NCBI GenBank assembly: GCA_019155205.2
Contig: JAHNZQ020003149.1
Span: forward strand, 590,225-645,670
Length of the DNA stretch: 55,446 bases
Direction of reading: 5' to 3'
Source: Gracilaria vermiculophylla
Taxonomy: Eukaryota > Rhodophyta > Florideophyceae > Gracilariales > Gracilariaceae
A model generated the notes under the pieces. That model made no database searches. It saw only the letters and a list, made by a program, of their open reading frames with translations, and had not been told where the DNA came from. This document shows positions 33,425 through 45,472 of the stretch, one piece after another (within the stretch, counting starts at the first letter, position 1; the number at the start of each line of letters is the position of its first letter). The position numbers were made by a program, and so were the translations under genes.

Positions 33425-33733
33425 TGTTAGAAAACAGATGAGCTATTTGCGCTATACTCTCTTGTGACACAGGGCGTACAGTTCACCATTTGAACTATCA
33501 ACACGCCCCCTCGCCCTGTACTTCCTTACAGAACGAGACCTCGAGCTTACAGTAGCCAATTTTCACTACTGCTGTACACCTGTACAATTTCTCAGGCTCA
33601 GGTCACTTCTGGGAGTCGAACCCAGGGTCCTAGCGATTAGCTGGGCCCATAACCTGTTGGAAAACAGATGAGCTATTTGCGCTATACTCTCTTGTGACAC
33701 AGGGCGTACAGTTCACCATTTGAGCTATCAACA
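33425..33733 (-). mobile_element. TRIM copy 2 (309 bp)
   Basis: Same organisation as copy 1: 79-bp repeats at 33425-33503 and 33655-33733 differing at two positions, TGTT...AACA ends, and target duplication GAGGT at 33420-33424 and 33734-33738. The minus strand carries GGTTATGGGCCCAGC right after the 5' repeat, and CTGGGTTCGACTCCCAG, a perfect tRNA-type T-arm hairpin, a little further in. Confidence 0.9.
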
Positions 33734-33738
33734 GAGGT

Positions 33739-34340
33739 CGTGCTGATTCCACAAGGTTCTGCGGAGCGTTCATGCCCGCTTGCTTCTCGAAGGCACCAAA
33801 CTGTATCAGCGTTTTGTGAGGACGCGCAAGAACAGCACGATTTCGAGCGGTCACACAACCAAAAGGGTATATGAAAGAATCAGAAGTGCCGAACAGACTT
33901 GCAAGATCCGGAAGGAGTAAATTGTTTGCGGCGTGCAAACTCATAGATTTATTGCAACTCTCGAGGCCCATGAGAAAATATAGATGTTCAGTAAGCAAAT
34001 AGCAAGTCTGTCGCTGACTGCAGTCTCGGGCATCCCGAACTGTTGAAGTAATACCTGCAAAATGAGCCACGTAAATAAGACGAACACTAAATGCGTCAAT
34101 CACGGAGACTGCAACCGCAGGTCTAGGACAATGAAAGTGTAATAGAAGGGCTCGACGCAGGTGAGGTAGACTCTCGTCAACAGCCAGCCGGTCGGAAACT
34201 CCTCGGACGGCTAAAGATGAATCCTCCACTTTGGTTGCAATTTTAGGAGCAGTGAAGTGAACCACGGAAGTTAACGCCAAGCCGCAAATTTTGAAAGAGA
34301 CCCAACTGGTGAGAAGAACAGAACTCCTTGGGGGAGGCAT
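33739..34340 (-). CDS. Unrecognised ORF cut by TRIM copy 2
   Basis: ATG at 34340 opens about 200 codons on the minus strand up to the TRIM; with the TRIM and one GAGGT removed the frame runs only about 14 codons further, to a TAG near 33365. Composition is balanced, with hydrophobic stretches (LALLLHFH-like, VSVIDAFSVRLIYVAHF) but no motif I recognise. The length without stops is unusual for this AT-poor stretch but not decisive. It could be a host gene fragment, part of an unknown transposon or chance. Confidence 0.27.
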
Positions 34341-35769
34341 GCCTGTACATTGTGTAAGTGCCCTATGGGCTCAGTCCGGTACCGCTGCAGATTTGCCGAC
34401 TTCATGACGACAGAAACGCTATTAAGGATTCGACCACAGGGGCGTCATCATCTTCGTTTTCATCCAAATTGCCGCTCACAAAATGATCTGTTTCTGGAGC
34501 AATAAAATGGGTATTGTGGTTCTATATGACCCACTCCTAGCTAGTTACACATTTGTGGGTGAAGGCCATGTTCAGTATGGGCCCGGGTTTTGCAGCCCCC
34601 TACGGAATTTACGCCATCCTTTTGTATACACTGAGTTCCTTTCGAATCACGGCGACCAGATGGTTTGGTAAAAAGAACCAATGATCGACTTAAGATTAAG
34701 CGCTAGCCGCACTTAATCGTTCGGGCACTTTAAGGGCCATGTCGTTTCTTTACGAATGGCATGCAGAATAAATTAGGCACCGATAGCGGCTAGCTCTGCG
34801 ATTCAGGCCGAACAAATGGTCGCTGCAAACGAACTGTCCCGGCAAATTTAAAATGCAACTGCAGAAGTACGCCAAGACCGAAAGGGTAAGCGAAGTCCAA
34901 GAACTGGAAAAACTCATAGTGGCTCCTCCAATCGGGACAAGAGACATGCATTGACTGACGAATTTATTCCTCCTGAGAGGAAACCTCGACACTAGGGTAC
35001 GTCTGCATAGATCGCGTATTCTCCCGTCGGTGTCTTAGCCGGTCTTCGTCACCCGTGTCTCCAACCTATCGCTCATGATCCATGAACCAAGTGGTGGGCA
35101 ACGGACAGTCAAAGTACAACATCCGGGGCATAGGTTGGTAAGTCCAGTTTCCCAGACAAACATGATGAAGCATCGTCACCTATCAAGGAAAGTACTGCCG
35201 TTTGTGAGGACCTTGGATGTATGAAAAGTCGAAGGATATCATGGATTACATGACCGTGAAAATGTGATTGTGACACAGTTTTGCATCGAACGCGACAGAC
35301 CGAGTGAAGTTTAGCCGCCTAAATGGTACTGCACACGGACTCCGGTGGTGTGCGATATGTCCCAGGCACTCACAATCCAGCCGCTGAAAAGTCACAGAAA
35401 CATCAACGGTAGGACAACAAAATGACTGCTAGACTTCAAACACGTTTCGTGGAAGAAATCAGTCGACCTCCAAGACAGAATTTACATGGTGTACGTTAGA
35501 TAAGGCACATCCGTAACGGACGTGAAACTAAAACGGCTCGCAAAAGCCGATCCCTGGAGGCGATCTGGAAGCCTGACCAAGACGCGATAGAGCCAGATAT
35601 GTGCGCTGCACAGCATGGGCTAGAGCCAGAATGACGTCATCGTCACCAAGAGGTTCATGACCAGCAGAAAGAGATGACTCATAAAATTCATAGACGCCAC
35701 GAGTAGATCGATTCCCCGCTCAGCGCTCCGTACTAGGAGTAAGAACGGTGCTACATCTGTTGGTCGAGC
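34341..35769. other. Unassigned region left of G3
   Basis: About 1.4 kb with no gene I can support. Short frames only (longest about 60-80 codons). Base composition is near 45-50% GC, unlike the AT-rich intergenic DNA, so it may be an old transposon. It continues after G3 at 46032, since G3 inserted at ACGGT. Confidence 0.35.
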
Positions 35770-35774
35770 ACGGT

Positions 35775-36644
35775 TGTAGTAGAGTAAATCCTAACGTGAT
35801 ATTGTGGTGTGGTTTTATGGTGTGATATTCCTAAGAAGGGCTCGTATTTTATTACCTGAGCCACGTGGTGCGTAACTCGGCACGCGTGCGCTCGAGTGTC
35901 CTCAAAGAATGGTAGAATTTATATTTATTTCAGTTAGTTTGGGCGGGTAATTACTACAGTGGTGAGACCTGCCAAGGCGGGCTCCCGCCGTGATGCTTAA
36001 TCTGCCGGTCGGGCCCCACCTCTCGGGAAGTAAAACCAGCACTCTTGAGTCTACGGCTATTTTTCCGGTTTTAAACTCTTGTCGAACATCCTTTGTTGAT
36101 AGTTGAAATGGTGAACTGTGCGCCCTGTGTCACAAGAGAGTATAGCGCAAATAGCTCATCTGTTTTACTAACAGGTTATGGACCGAGCTAAACGTTAGGA
36201 CCCTGGGTTCAATTCCCAGAAGTGACCTGAGCCTGAGAAATTGTACATGTGTACAGCAGTGGTCAAAAAGTGGTTACTGTAAGCTTGAGGTCTCGTTCTG
36301 TAAGAAAGTACAGGGCAAGGGGGCGTGTTGATTGTTCAAATGGTGAACTGTGCGCCCTGTGTCACAAGAGAGTATAGCGCAAATAGCTCATCTGTTTTCT
36401 AACATCCTTAACGTTTCTAAGCCGCAGATACCCAGGTCGCCTCGTAGCATAGCCTGTAGGAGCATTGTCAGCCCAGTGAATCTCCCCCTTCGCTTGGTGT
36501 CTGCGGATCCATTTTCATAAATCCCCCGGCGTGCTCCAGCGACTACCAGAGACCACCTTTAGGAAATCGTGCCTTTGGAGTCAACAAAAACTCATAATGG
36601 AGGATGTCCACTACCACCTCGAAAAGAGGGCTAACGGTACCAAA
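35775..36644 (+). repeat. 5' LTR of G3, interrupted by TRIM copy 3
   Basis: Starts TGTAGTAGAG and ends GGTACCAAA (the terminal CA is mutated). 870 bp with the TRIM and its extra TCCTT, 554 bp without. CCACGTGG at 35861-35868. The TRIM lies about 315 bp into the LTR, downstream of the presumed promoter. Confidence 0.92.
36094..36404 (+). mobile_element. TRIM copy 3 (311 bp) in the 5' LTR of G3
   Basis: Terminal repeats 36094-36173 and 36326-36404 differ at about three positions. Ends TGTT...AACA; target duplication TCCTT at 36089-36093 and 36405-36409. The primer site reads GGTTATGGACCGAGC (two changes from copies 1 and 2) and the B-box-like GGTTCAATTCC has changes from the consensus. It is the most diverged of the three copies. 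Orientation is opposite to copies 1 and 2. Confidence 0.9.
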
Positions 36645-36646
36645 AC

Positions 36647-36658
36647 TGGTCTCCCGCC
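36647..36658 (+). promoter_or_regulatory. Primer-binding site of G3
   Basis: TGGTCTCCCGCC two bases after the 5' LTR, one base different from the G1 site. First-strand DNA synthesis would start here from a tRNA 3' end; primer not assigned. Confidence 0.65.
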
Positions 36659-36895
36659 TTAGAAAGGTCATTTTCCTAAAGAAACCGCAAACGTCTTGAC
36701 AGAACAGTGTTTATAGTTTGCAACGATCGTAATCCAACAGTGGAATTCTTCCTGAAGATTATTCGGAAGTGGCAGTAAAACACACCCGACCCACTCCTAT
36801 ATGGATCCCTCAGAACCATAAATGGAACCCCCCTATAGGACCCTCAAGCACCCAACTCCGTTGGTGGGCGCAGTTTGCGCAGCGCTCCCCAGGAG

Positions 36896-38534
36896 ATGGC
36901 CGTCAGACTGGATGAACCTGAAACTCTCCTTAGAAATCCTGGATCCTCTGAGAAGCGTTTCAAGAATCGTCTTAGGAGGGTGCACGATCGGAGACAAGCG
37001 GAATCCCCTGCGCCAACTCTAGAGAACGTTGAAATGGAGGTTAGAGAACCGCACATGGCATTGCATCAGCCACCTCAGGAGCTGAAGGGACTGGGACATC
37101 CGGAGGCTAATTTTCCCCTGGAGTCTCTGGCCCCGCACCTTACGGATTGGCTCTTACAGCAGCTGGTCGAAAGAAATCCTGCAAGTGTTGAGGCACACTT
37201 CGGAGTGCGCCGCCACGCCCTTGTGGAGGAAATCGTAACGGAGAGTGCTCACTGTGGTAAGGATGCTATGCTGGATTCCTACTCCTTCCTAGAGGTGATC
37301 TCAGATGTTATCCGTACGGAGGTTCGCTCCCAAAGTGTGCAGATGCTCCCCGCAACGGCATTTCAAATTCATTCTTCTGTACCGGAGAGGTTCCTTTTTG
37401 TCAACCCTCACGGTGACCACGGGCAGGGAAGGACAGGATACTTCCACCCTTTGAGCCAGAGGAGGAAACGATACACCCATAGGGAAACGGGAACGCCTCA
37501 GGAATAATGCTATGCACCTTTACAACCTGTCGCCCAGGGAGGAGGACAGGATGCCGGTCGCGAAGTATTTCATCCAAGGAGAGAAGGTCAGAATACTCCT
37601 CGGGAGAATCGCGATAACGGGGGTATCGTCAGACACCCAGGCCACCTAAAGGAAAGACGCCGAAAGAAACGGAGGTATAAAGGAAAAAAGCGAGACATCG
37701 ATTCGGACAGAAGCTGAGACTCTGAATCTGTAAACAGCTCTAGCTCGGAGGACAGTATATCTTCCAAGGCGAAAAGCAGAAGGCTCAGGAAGGTCGTCCC
37801 GCTTAACGAGCTCTTCGCCAAAGTGGTGAAATATAACATGTACAGGTAGAATGATCGCGCCGCTCTTCACGACGCGTCTGTCGCTAAACGACTCATGAAG
37901 ATCCAGCGCCGCATGGATATTCAAATGAAGAAGCACTCCTTCTCAGGCGAACCCCACATCTCGGTGTTGAAAATTTTCACACGCTTCCGTTCAGCGTATA
38001 ATACCAATGGTATCCATGAAGGTGCCACCTTATGGTGCCTAAGGTCTACCTCACAGGCCAAGCGCACTCGCTGGTGCAGTCGCGCCTCACGGGGGAAAGC
38101 ACCGTTGTGGATGATCCTGGAACGGAGATCTTGATGACGTACCCGGAGGTGGTGAATATCCTCCTGAAAAAGTACGCAACTGACGAGAAGACAGCCGATG
38201 TTGACACTGAGGTCACCTCCTATATGCAAAACACGGTAGGGCCCGAGACGGAGTTCTCGCAAAGGCGGTGGACGAATGCCCTATGGTGTGGGAGCGATTA
38301 CTCCAAACGGAAGTTGAAGTCGTCGTTTTTCGAGGGACTCTTTTCCTCGATCCGCGCCAGGTTGCGTAATCACTTAACGACGCACCCAAAGGCCACCTAT
38401 ACGGAGCTAGCTGTCACTTGCTCTTTTAGCGCAGGGGCCTGTGTCCAAACGGCTTGCATCTCCGGGGAACACGGCCCATTCCGATGCGCAATCAAAGCAA
38501 CCGTCCCCTTCTGAAGCTCAGCCCCCCTCCAATG
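36896..38534 (+). pseudogene. gag: G3 gag with a deletion removing the nucleocapsid
   Basis: ATG at 36896 (MAVRLDEPETLL) matches the G4 start. N-terminal half is open to 37507, then stops and a frameshift near 38030. Capsid-like region: FSGEPHISVLKIFTRF (near 37940-37985), then DPGTEILMTYPEVVNILLKKY (two blocks, near 38115-38180) and SQRRWTNALWC. Right after YTELA (about 38410) the sequence joins to a point that in G1 lies roughly 0.5 kb further on (G1 about 5775 versus 6290), so the whole zinc-knuckle region is missing. The product could not package RNA in the usual way. Confidence 0.8.
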
Positions 38535-38733
38535 AGGAAAAACCTCAGGGTCATGCGTAGAGCCTCCGCGTGGCTCCCTGCCATCGAGCTTCAAATCCAC
38601 GGAGGTCGCCTTTACAAAACGGGGGGAAGCCGTCTGCATAGTCGGCGCAGAATCGGCAGGCACCCCAATCTCTTCGGACGCCTATGAGGTCTTTGAGGAA
38701 TCTGTCTGCACGCTCCCCCGTGAGAATTACAAA

Positions 38734-41700
38734 TTGTTCACATCTATAGTATGTTTCCCGTTCGCATTCATAATGGTGCGCGCTATCCTCGACATCAGAG
38801 CTGATCCCAATCTGGTGAACGCCGACGTGCTCGCGCGGTCTGCTTTCGGCTCCTTGAGGACCGGCAAGCTCTTTATGGTGCGCAATGCGTGGTGTCAAGC
38901 ATTGATTATCCTCGGTGCAATACCACCCCTCCCCTGTATCTCCGGCTTGGCTTTTTGCAGGTGAAGGTGTGGTTCCTTGTGGCAACCAACTTGGCCGCAA
39001 AATGAATATTGAGCACTTCCTTTGTTAGTCGGTATGTACGTGCAATCTACCCGCACCTGCAGAAGGTGACGTTTTACGACGCCGCCCCTGTAGGTATCGT
39101 GTCCAAATCTCCAGGACCGGACGCCGACGCGCGTCACGTGAGTATTTTTCTAAAAGAGACGCAGTCGATTAAGCTCCGAGTGGTTAAGAGTATCCAAATA
39201 TCCACCAGGAGTCATGCCGAAGTGTGGGTGAAGAACTCCGCATCCGGCCTCGCATTTCTACAGGGGAGTCCGCACCTGACGACGAAGCAGCTCTCCATGA
39301 TGGCAAACAGCGTTATGGGAATAGTGCCAAAGATTTCTTTCAGGGTCGTGCCGGGCAACCTGGAGGAGTCACCGTTACGGGTCCAGAAAGAAACTGTCGT
39401 CAGATTGGCACTACCCACCCCTGCAGGACTGCTTTACCTGCCTCTTCTGAGAGGCCTTATGGAACGTGATGCGATTGCCATCAAGGAGGCTGAAGCGATA
39501 TCAACGACTCCAGAGGAAGCGAATCCTGTCACCTGGCAGGAAAAGATCCAAATTGGCGAAGATTTCCAAGAGCACCGTCACCGGATAGTGAAGATGTTAT
39601 CCGCCTCTGGGGACATGGGGTCGGGTCGCCTGGGTCAGGTGAGCCTAGCCAAGCATCGGATCCAGCACACACCTAATGCGAAACCGGTATATCAACTCCC
39701 GAGGAGGGCCAGACCCCATGCACGCAATTTTGAACGCGATGAGGTCCACCGGGTGGTGAAGAAGGGCATTATCGAGCCTTTTAATTCCAAAGGGGCCTCT
39801 TTAGTGGTGTTTATGAAGAAGAAAGATGGCTCCTTCAGATTCTGCATTGCCTCCAGACGCCTCAGCGAGGTGACAGTACGCGATTCGTGCCCGATACCCC
39901 GTATGCATGAATGTATTGACTCCTTAGGTGATGCGTCCGGTTTTTTCACGCTATGTGCCAACGGCAACTATTGGCACATTGAAATGGATGACTCTGATAA
40001 AAATAGAATGACGTTCACCTCGCACTGTGGAATTTTCAGATTCCTAAGGATCACATTTGGATTGATGGATGCACCCGCTACGTTGCAACGAGCGGTGGAC
40101 CCAATCCTGTCAAATATGAAGTAGCAGTCCGCCCTAGTGTAAATTGCCGATGTCACTATATTTTCCCGCAGCCTGGAGAAGCACTTTATGTATGTGAAGC
40201 GCGTGCGTAAACTTCCGATGGATTCTGGGCTCACCTTGAAGCTAGAGAAATGTTTCTTTTCCAAGTCCTTGGTAAATTCTCTCGGGCACGTTGTGCTCCC
40301 GGGCCGCCTACAGGTTTCCATTAAAACTCAGGACGACATGAAGAAAGCTCACACTCACACAAACCAGACGGAGCTCTTCTCCTTCCTGGGGTTGTGTAAT
40401 GTGTTTCGGAGGTTTGCCCTGGACTTCTCCTCTATTGCCGCGCCGTTAAATCGCCTCTTGGAGAAATATAAGCCGACCTAGTTGGCTATCGTGACGGACG
40501 ACGAGTGTGAAGCCTTTACCACCATGAAAAGGAGACAAATAGAGACACCGATTTTGGGACTCTCGAAGCGGTCTAGCCGAATGTTGCTGGACACAGACCC
40601 CTGCAAATACCAAATCGGATGTGCCCACCTACAGGAACAACCTGAAGGTGTACTCCAACATACTGGATACCGGAGTCGCAATCTTTCACCTACGGGACGG
40701 AACGATTCCACCTCGAAGTGCGAATGTCTCGCCATCGTCTGGGCGGTTTCGCTTTTACGCTCATACCTGGAAGGCGCGCGTTTCACCTTGAGAATGGACC
40801 ACGCACGTTTAAAGTAAATACTATCTTTGACGGATGCTTCCGGCCGCCTGGAACGGTAGAGTCTACACCTTCTGAAGTTCGAATTTCACATTATCGACCG
40901 TTCTGGCATAAAACACCAGGCAGTGGACGCACTCTCACGATTCGTCTCCGAGGGCGAACACAAAACACCCCTGGAGGACAAATGTCAGTCTATGGGTATC
41001 CAGGACGCCGATGGAAAAGAAGGATCCGATGGAGAATGCTTAAAATGATGTGAACCAAGAGGAAAGTACAGTGGGCTCCCTGAGGTGATGGCTATTGTTG
41101 AGGAGCAGAAAGAAGTTCTCCCCATCACCATAGTGGAATTCCTGAAAGAGGAGAGTACAGATGCGTACTGCAGGGAGTGCCTCGCCACTAAGTGTGGTCT
41201 GATATCGTCATTCGATGTCGACCTGGATGGCATACCTGTACGCCGCGCTCCCCTGCATAAAGCTCTCCAGAAGAGGTTCCCGACAAGACAATGGGCGAAG
41301 GTGCGGTATCTCTCGAACTACACTCGACTTGCCCGGCACTCTGGTAGATTGTGTACATATCTCACAATGAGGAGCGCTTTTTATAGGCCGAACATGGCTA
41401 GTGACACCTTGCAAATGGTGGCGGATTGCTACTCGTGCGCCGCCACTAAAGGGAAATATCCTTAGACACAGGACGCCGCTCACTCTGCTCACTCTGTTCC
41501 TACCTTCAGGACCTTTGAAGTTTGAGGCCATGGACTTCTTGGGCCCTCTCGCCAAGGCACAGTGAGGGTATCAATTTATCCTTGGTATCATTGATCGGTT
41601 CTCGAAGATCACGCGCGCCATTACCCTCCAGAGCACCACTGCAGCAGTAATTGCCGACACCTTCCTGGAGCACTGCGTTTACCCATATGGGATACCGTTG

Positions 41701-42716
41701 TACCTTCTTACGAGCAACGGGCCTCAGTTTGCGGCGAAGTTATTCAGTGCCATCCTCGTACTGCTGGGGATGAAGCAGTTGCTTACGACTGCCTATCACC
41801 CTTAGACCAGCGGACAAGCGGAGAGGTTTAACGAGACCATCGCCTCAAGGCTAGAGCATTACGTCGCGGACCATCAGAAGGATTGGGACACATATGTGGG
41901 CCTGCTCACGTATGCATACAACCTGCAGGTGCACCGCTAAGCGGGGAACGTTCCTTTCAATCTGGTGCTTTTGCGCATCCCGGCTAATGCCGTCGTTGCG
42001 CCTCGCGCCACAGCACACCCGACGGATACGCCACAGGTACAAACAGCGGCGCAGGCAAAACGTTCCATCTTAAGGCGGCATAAAGATGCACTCTCTCTCG
42101 CAAAAGGAGATGCTCAACGCTTCGCAGAGGAAATATAAACAGGATTTCGACCGGAAAGTGAAGGAAGGCCCTCACCTGAAAGAAGGTGACGAGGTCTTCC
42201 TCGGCAAACCCTGGGATACATCCAATGAAGCGCGAAACGTCACGCGCAAGGTAACGCCGATCACTTCAGGGGCCTTCAAAGTCCTGCAAACATATACGGA
42301 CACTGTCGCCATTGATGAAAATGGGCTCCAAGACGTGGTCTTCCGTGAGAGGTTGACGAAAGCCACGACGCTCAGCCCTTCAGGAATGCATGCCATCCCA
42401 CCTCAGGGACCACGCACGGAACTTCCTTATCCGACCACCTCAGGAGCGACTACACTGCCGGATACTACAAGTCTCATCACACATTTCGGTGAGCCATTTA
42501 TGGAAACTCCAGCCGCCATCATGACCCCCCAAGGTGATATACTCAACGTGGTGGACCATATCGTCTCCCACCGAAAAGCCCCCGCAGGGATACTGTACCG
42601 AATCCATTGGTATGGATACAGCTCAAAGAACGACACGGAAAAACCTTCGGAACACAGGCAAGAGAACTTCATTAGAAGATACCACGCCAATCTGGTGGGG
42701 AAAAGCCTCTCTGTAT
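38734..42716 (+). pseudogene. pol: G3 pol: protease to chromodomain (broken)
   Basis: Protease: the DTGA motif reads DIRA (near 38791), catalytic Thr/Gly lost. A long open frame, 39009-40124, holds the linker and first RT half (FMKKKDGSFRFCI, WHIEMDDSDK). The RT active site YIDDV reads stop-I-A-D-V at 40140-40154. RNase H at 40482-40850 has CECLAIVWAV and LRMDHARLK, with the usual TDHA Asp kept as MDHA. Integrase at 41060-42060: zinc-finger Cys pair CYSC kept (41430 region), first Asp in EAMDFLG kept (41530), second Asp changed to Ser (LLTSNGPQF, 41710), Glu in GQAERFNETI kept. A frame at 42086-42716 ends with a chromodomain (VVDHIVSHRKAPAGILYRIH, HWYGYSSK), which in this family is expected to tether insertion to modified chromatin. 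Confidence 0.88.
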
Positions 42717-43096
42717 AAGCGCTTTCGTTTAAAAAGGAGGAAGGGGCACCAAAGCGAAGTTGTTTTTCGTTTTTGCTATCTATTTCTCACCTGAAGTTCT
42801 CTTTTTGCATCCAGGACGCCACGATCGCTTTTCGAACGCTCCCGTGGCGGCACTTTGTGTCACTGAGCGCGCGGGCTCGGCTCTGTTGTACTGCAATTAC
42901 CGCTCACGAAGCTTCTGCTCCAATTCAAGGATCTTTTATTCCGCCGCTACTGGCGACTAACTCCCATCGTCGGGGTTTCTTTTACCTACAGGTCACCGAA
43001 TCACGTTGCATACTTTGCTTCGAGGAGAGCATTCGCAATGAGCGCTTGGCTCTCGAAGAATTACACAAGGCTGTACTTGATGGACGCCATCGAAGC

Positions 43097-45076
43097 TCAT
43101 TCTGCCCGGCCCTGATGAAGGTCTAGGACTCAGGTACGAGACTCGTGCAAAGCCTCTACAGGAAAAGCCGGAGGAGGACAGCCCGTCACCTGGCACGCCT
43201 GCACTAACACCTGAAAGGCAACATCGAGAACACCAGAGGATAACGCGCCCGAGGTTGCAACAGAGGGGGCATCCTCCGTCGCCTGAAAAACGACCGCCCC
43301 GGAGGGAGTTACGGACGGCGGACCGGCTGGAAAAGCGGCCTCTCGAATAGATTCTGCAGGCACCGCCGAGGAGATTGACAGAGCCAAGGACGGAGTGGGC
43401 GGCACCGGAGGTGACAGTGGTACGGGAACCAGAACGCTCCTTAGGCGAGGCTGAACAACAGGCACTGGGACACTCTGCAGTCGAGGTTGCACCACCGAGG
43501 CCGAAGCCACTGTGACAGGAGTACTCTAGTCCTCTTCCATTCGGGACACCACAGCCACTAGTGGGGGAGGATCCGGCATCGAGGCTAGACGCTGTATCCT
43601 GACTTCAGAAAGCTCAGGCAAATCCTTTGACGGAGCCGGTAGCCGACGGGGCTTGCGATTCGCCAGGCTCTCCAACATGGGATCATTGTAGGGGACACAG
43701 AGCCGTGGCAACTGAGGAACCCGGGAAAAGGCAAGACGGGGAAAGGCCGGGTAGGCTCGCCCGTCGTCGTCTCCTTTAGGGCTCCTCACAATAGGATGGC
43801 ACTTGTATTCGCCATAGTCGTACCAAGGGAAGCCCGGCGTTGCATTCCACGCCACCTGCGGGTTATGATCCAGCAGGGTCTCCGTCTCGGATTTGCTCAT
43901 TGCGGTGCCCTTGATCAGGTGTTGGATTGCAAAGGAGCTCAGGTCCAGGATAATCGACGCCGAAAAGTGAAGCAAACGTCCGGCGGCTCGCTGGTACGAT
44001 ACGTTCCAATAGAGGAGACCGTCACGGCATCGAGTAAAGGAAGCGATGCCTTCTTCCACCGCTTGGAGATACGCCATTATGGTGCGGAGCATAAACGTAG
44101 TCGAGGCAATCAACATGGTGAAACACCCTAACGAGTCATGGGGATCCAGAACCTCCGAGGTGTTATACGTGAAGGTAACAGGCGTTGCCACACAGAGGTT
44201 CGGAGATTCTCAATGGCCCCTCCAGGAGTCTTTCAATTTGAGGTCATACTTCGGACGTTGCCCGGAAGGAATGTCGTGGAACTCCGTGTTGTGCCAACCG
44301 TAGAAGTATCCATAGGCCGTCCTCATTCGGGTCTTATCCGCAAGGTGCGTCCCTCATCGGTTGCGGTCGAGCCAGTTGAGGCGATTATAAGGGGGATCGA
44401 AGGGCAACACCGCAAGGGAAGAGCGTCCATCGGCCATGCTTCCGTGCCACCCCGCTCGCTGGTGTGAAATTTCCTTGTGGAGGAGTACTAGGAATCGAGC
44501 CTGGATCTCCCGTTTTTCAGCGCACCCGAGGTACAGAGTTTTGCAGTGCCCAACCTTGGTCGGAGCATTGTTACCTGGCACCAAAGTGTGGAGCCAGTGA
44601 GCGGCAATGGCGTCAACGCGGGTCCGCATCTGGTCATTCCAAGCAACCTCCGGTACGGCGCGGAATTACATCGCCTGAAGGTGGGGTCTGAAATGACGAA
44701 TGTAGTCCTCCACGGGGCACGAGAGACTGATGCGCCTGTCGTGGAAAGGCACAAAGGCTCGCGTGGCACAATGGTCAAAGTGTTCCCCTGGGCGAAATGG
44801 CGAACCGGTAGAGGGGTGATACACCTCAGGATTGCTAGGAAAAATAGTCGCCTAGGCTAGAGAAGTCATTCCGAAGGTGTACGCAGCTGGGAAGAGTGAG
44901 ACCGAGTTTGGCGTAGCACTTGAGGAGAATAACCTAAACCCACTTGAGAAGCGGCCAGCGGTTATACGCCCGACCCGGGAGGGAGCCGTGCCAAGACGCC
45001 GTCGCGGAATGCGCGAAGAGAACGAACGACGGTATGGAGGGAAGGCATGGAGCACCATAGCAAGGAGGGAGTTCAT
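43097..45076 (-). pseudogene. Antisense ORF (aORF) of chromovirus G3, 659 codons with six stops
   Basis: Lies between pol and the 3' LTR and runs opposite to gag-pol. One frame continues from ATG 45076 to TGA 43099-43097 with only about six in-frame stops, including after position 44191, at 43525-43523 and at 43129-43127; the three other frame pieces on this strand (44629-44354, 44191-43526, 43510-43130) are all in this same frame. Visible parts: basic/Ser-rich N-terminus, a block with PFHDRRIS and EVAWNDQMRTR, a central part with Trp/Tyr-rich segments (HNPQVAWNATPGFPWYDYGE), then a Pro/Val-rich region with VVQPRL repeated. G1 (88-1104) conserves the start, several blocks and the stop. No domain recognised. 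It could be a regulator, an accessory particle protein or a captured host gene. Confidence 0.6.
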
Positions 45077-45459
45077 GGAAGACAGAGAACAACAGCAGGG
45101 CTGAAGCGGGTAGTATGAGTGTGCTGTCATTAGTGAGGACGGACGAGCGGACGCGCCGGCGCGGTTGTTTCCAAAAAAGGGATCCACGAGAGAATCGGAA
45201 AGCCAGGCGCTTCCGCCACAGTAAGTTGCGCCAAGAAGAAATGGAAAGGATAAGTCGAGAAGAGTCGGGGCCCGGAACGGCCTCAATAGTGATGCAAGAG
45301 CCCGCGGTTGGTACACCACGCGGGAACAGGGAAGTCTGGAGGATCGCCTGAAGGAGAAGATTTATCACATAGTGGAAGATCGCTCTGACATCAGCACCGA
45401 TAGGAGCCGGCTACGTACCAAATTAAGGAAAGATGCACCTCGAGGAAGTGGTGTAACTC

Positions 45460-45470
45460 AAGAAAGAGGG
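45460..45470 (+). other. Polypurine tract of G3
   Basis: AAGAAAGAGGG two bases before the 3' LTR, the expected plus-strand priming site. Confidence 0.7.
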
Positions 45471-45472
45471 TA

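Noticed and set aside
28624..33733. Repeated 79-bp blocks as a possible CRISPR-like array
   Set aside because: Repeats occur in pairs around an internal segment with target duplications, in a eukaryotic retroelement setting; there are no regular spacers.
35775..36644. An 870-bp LTR as a distinct long-LTR family
   Set aside because: The extra length is exactly the 311-bp TRIM plus its duplicated TCCTT; without it the LTR is the normal 554 bp.
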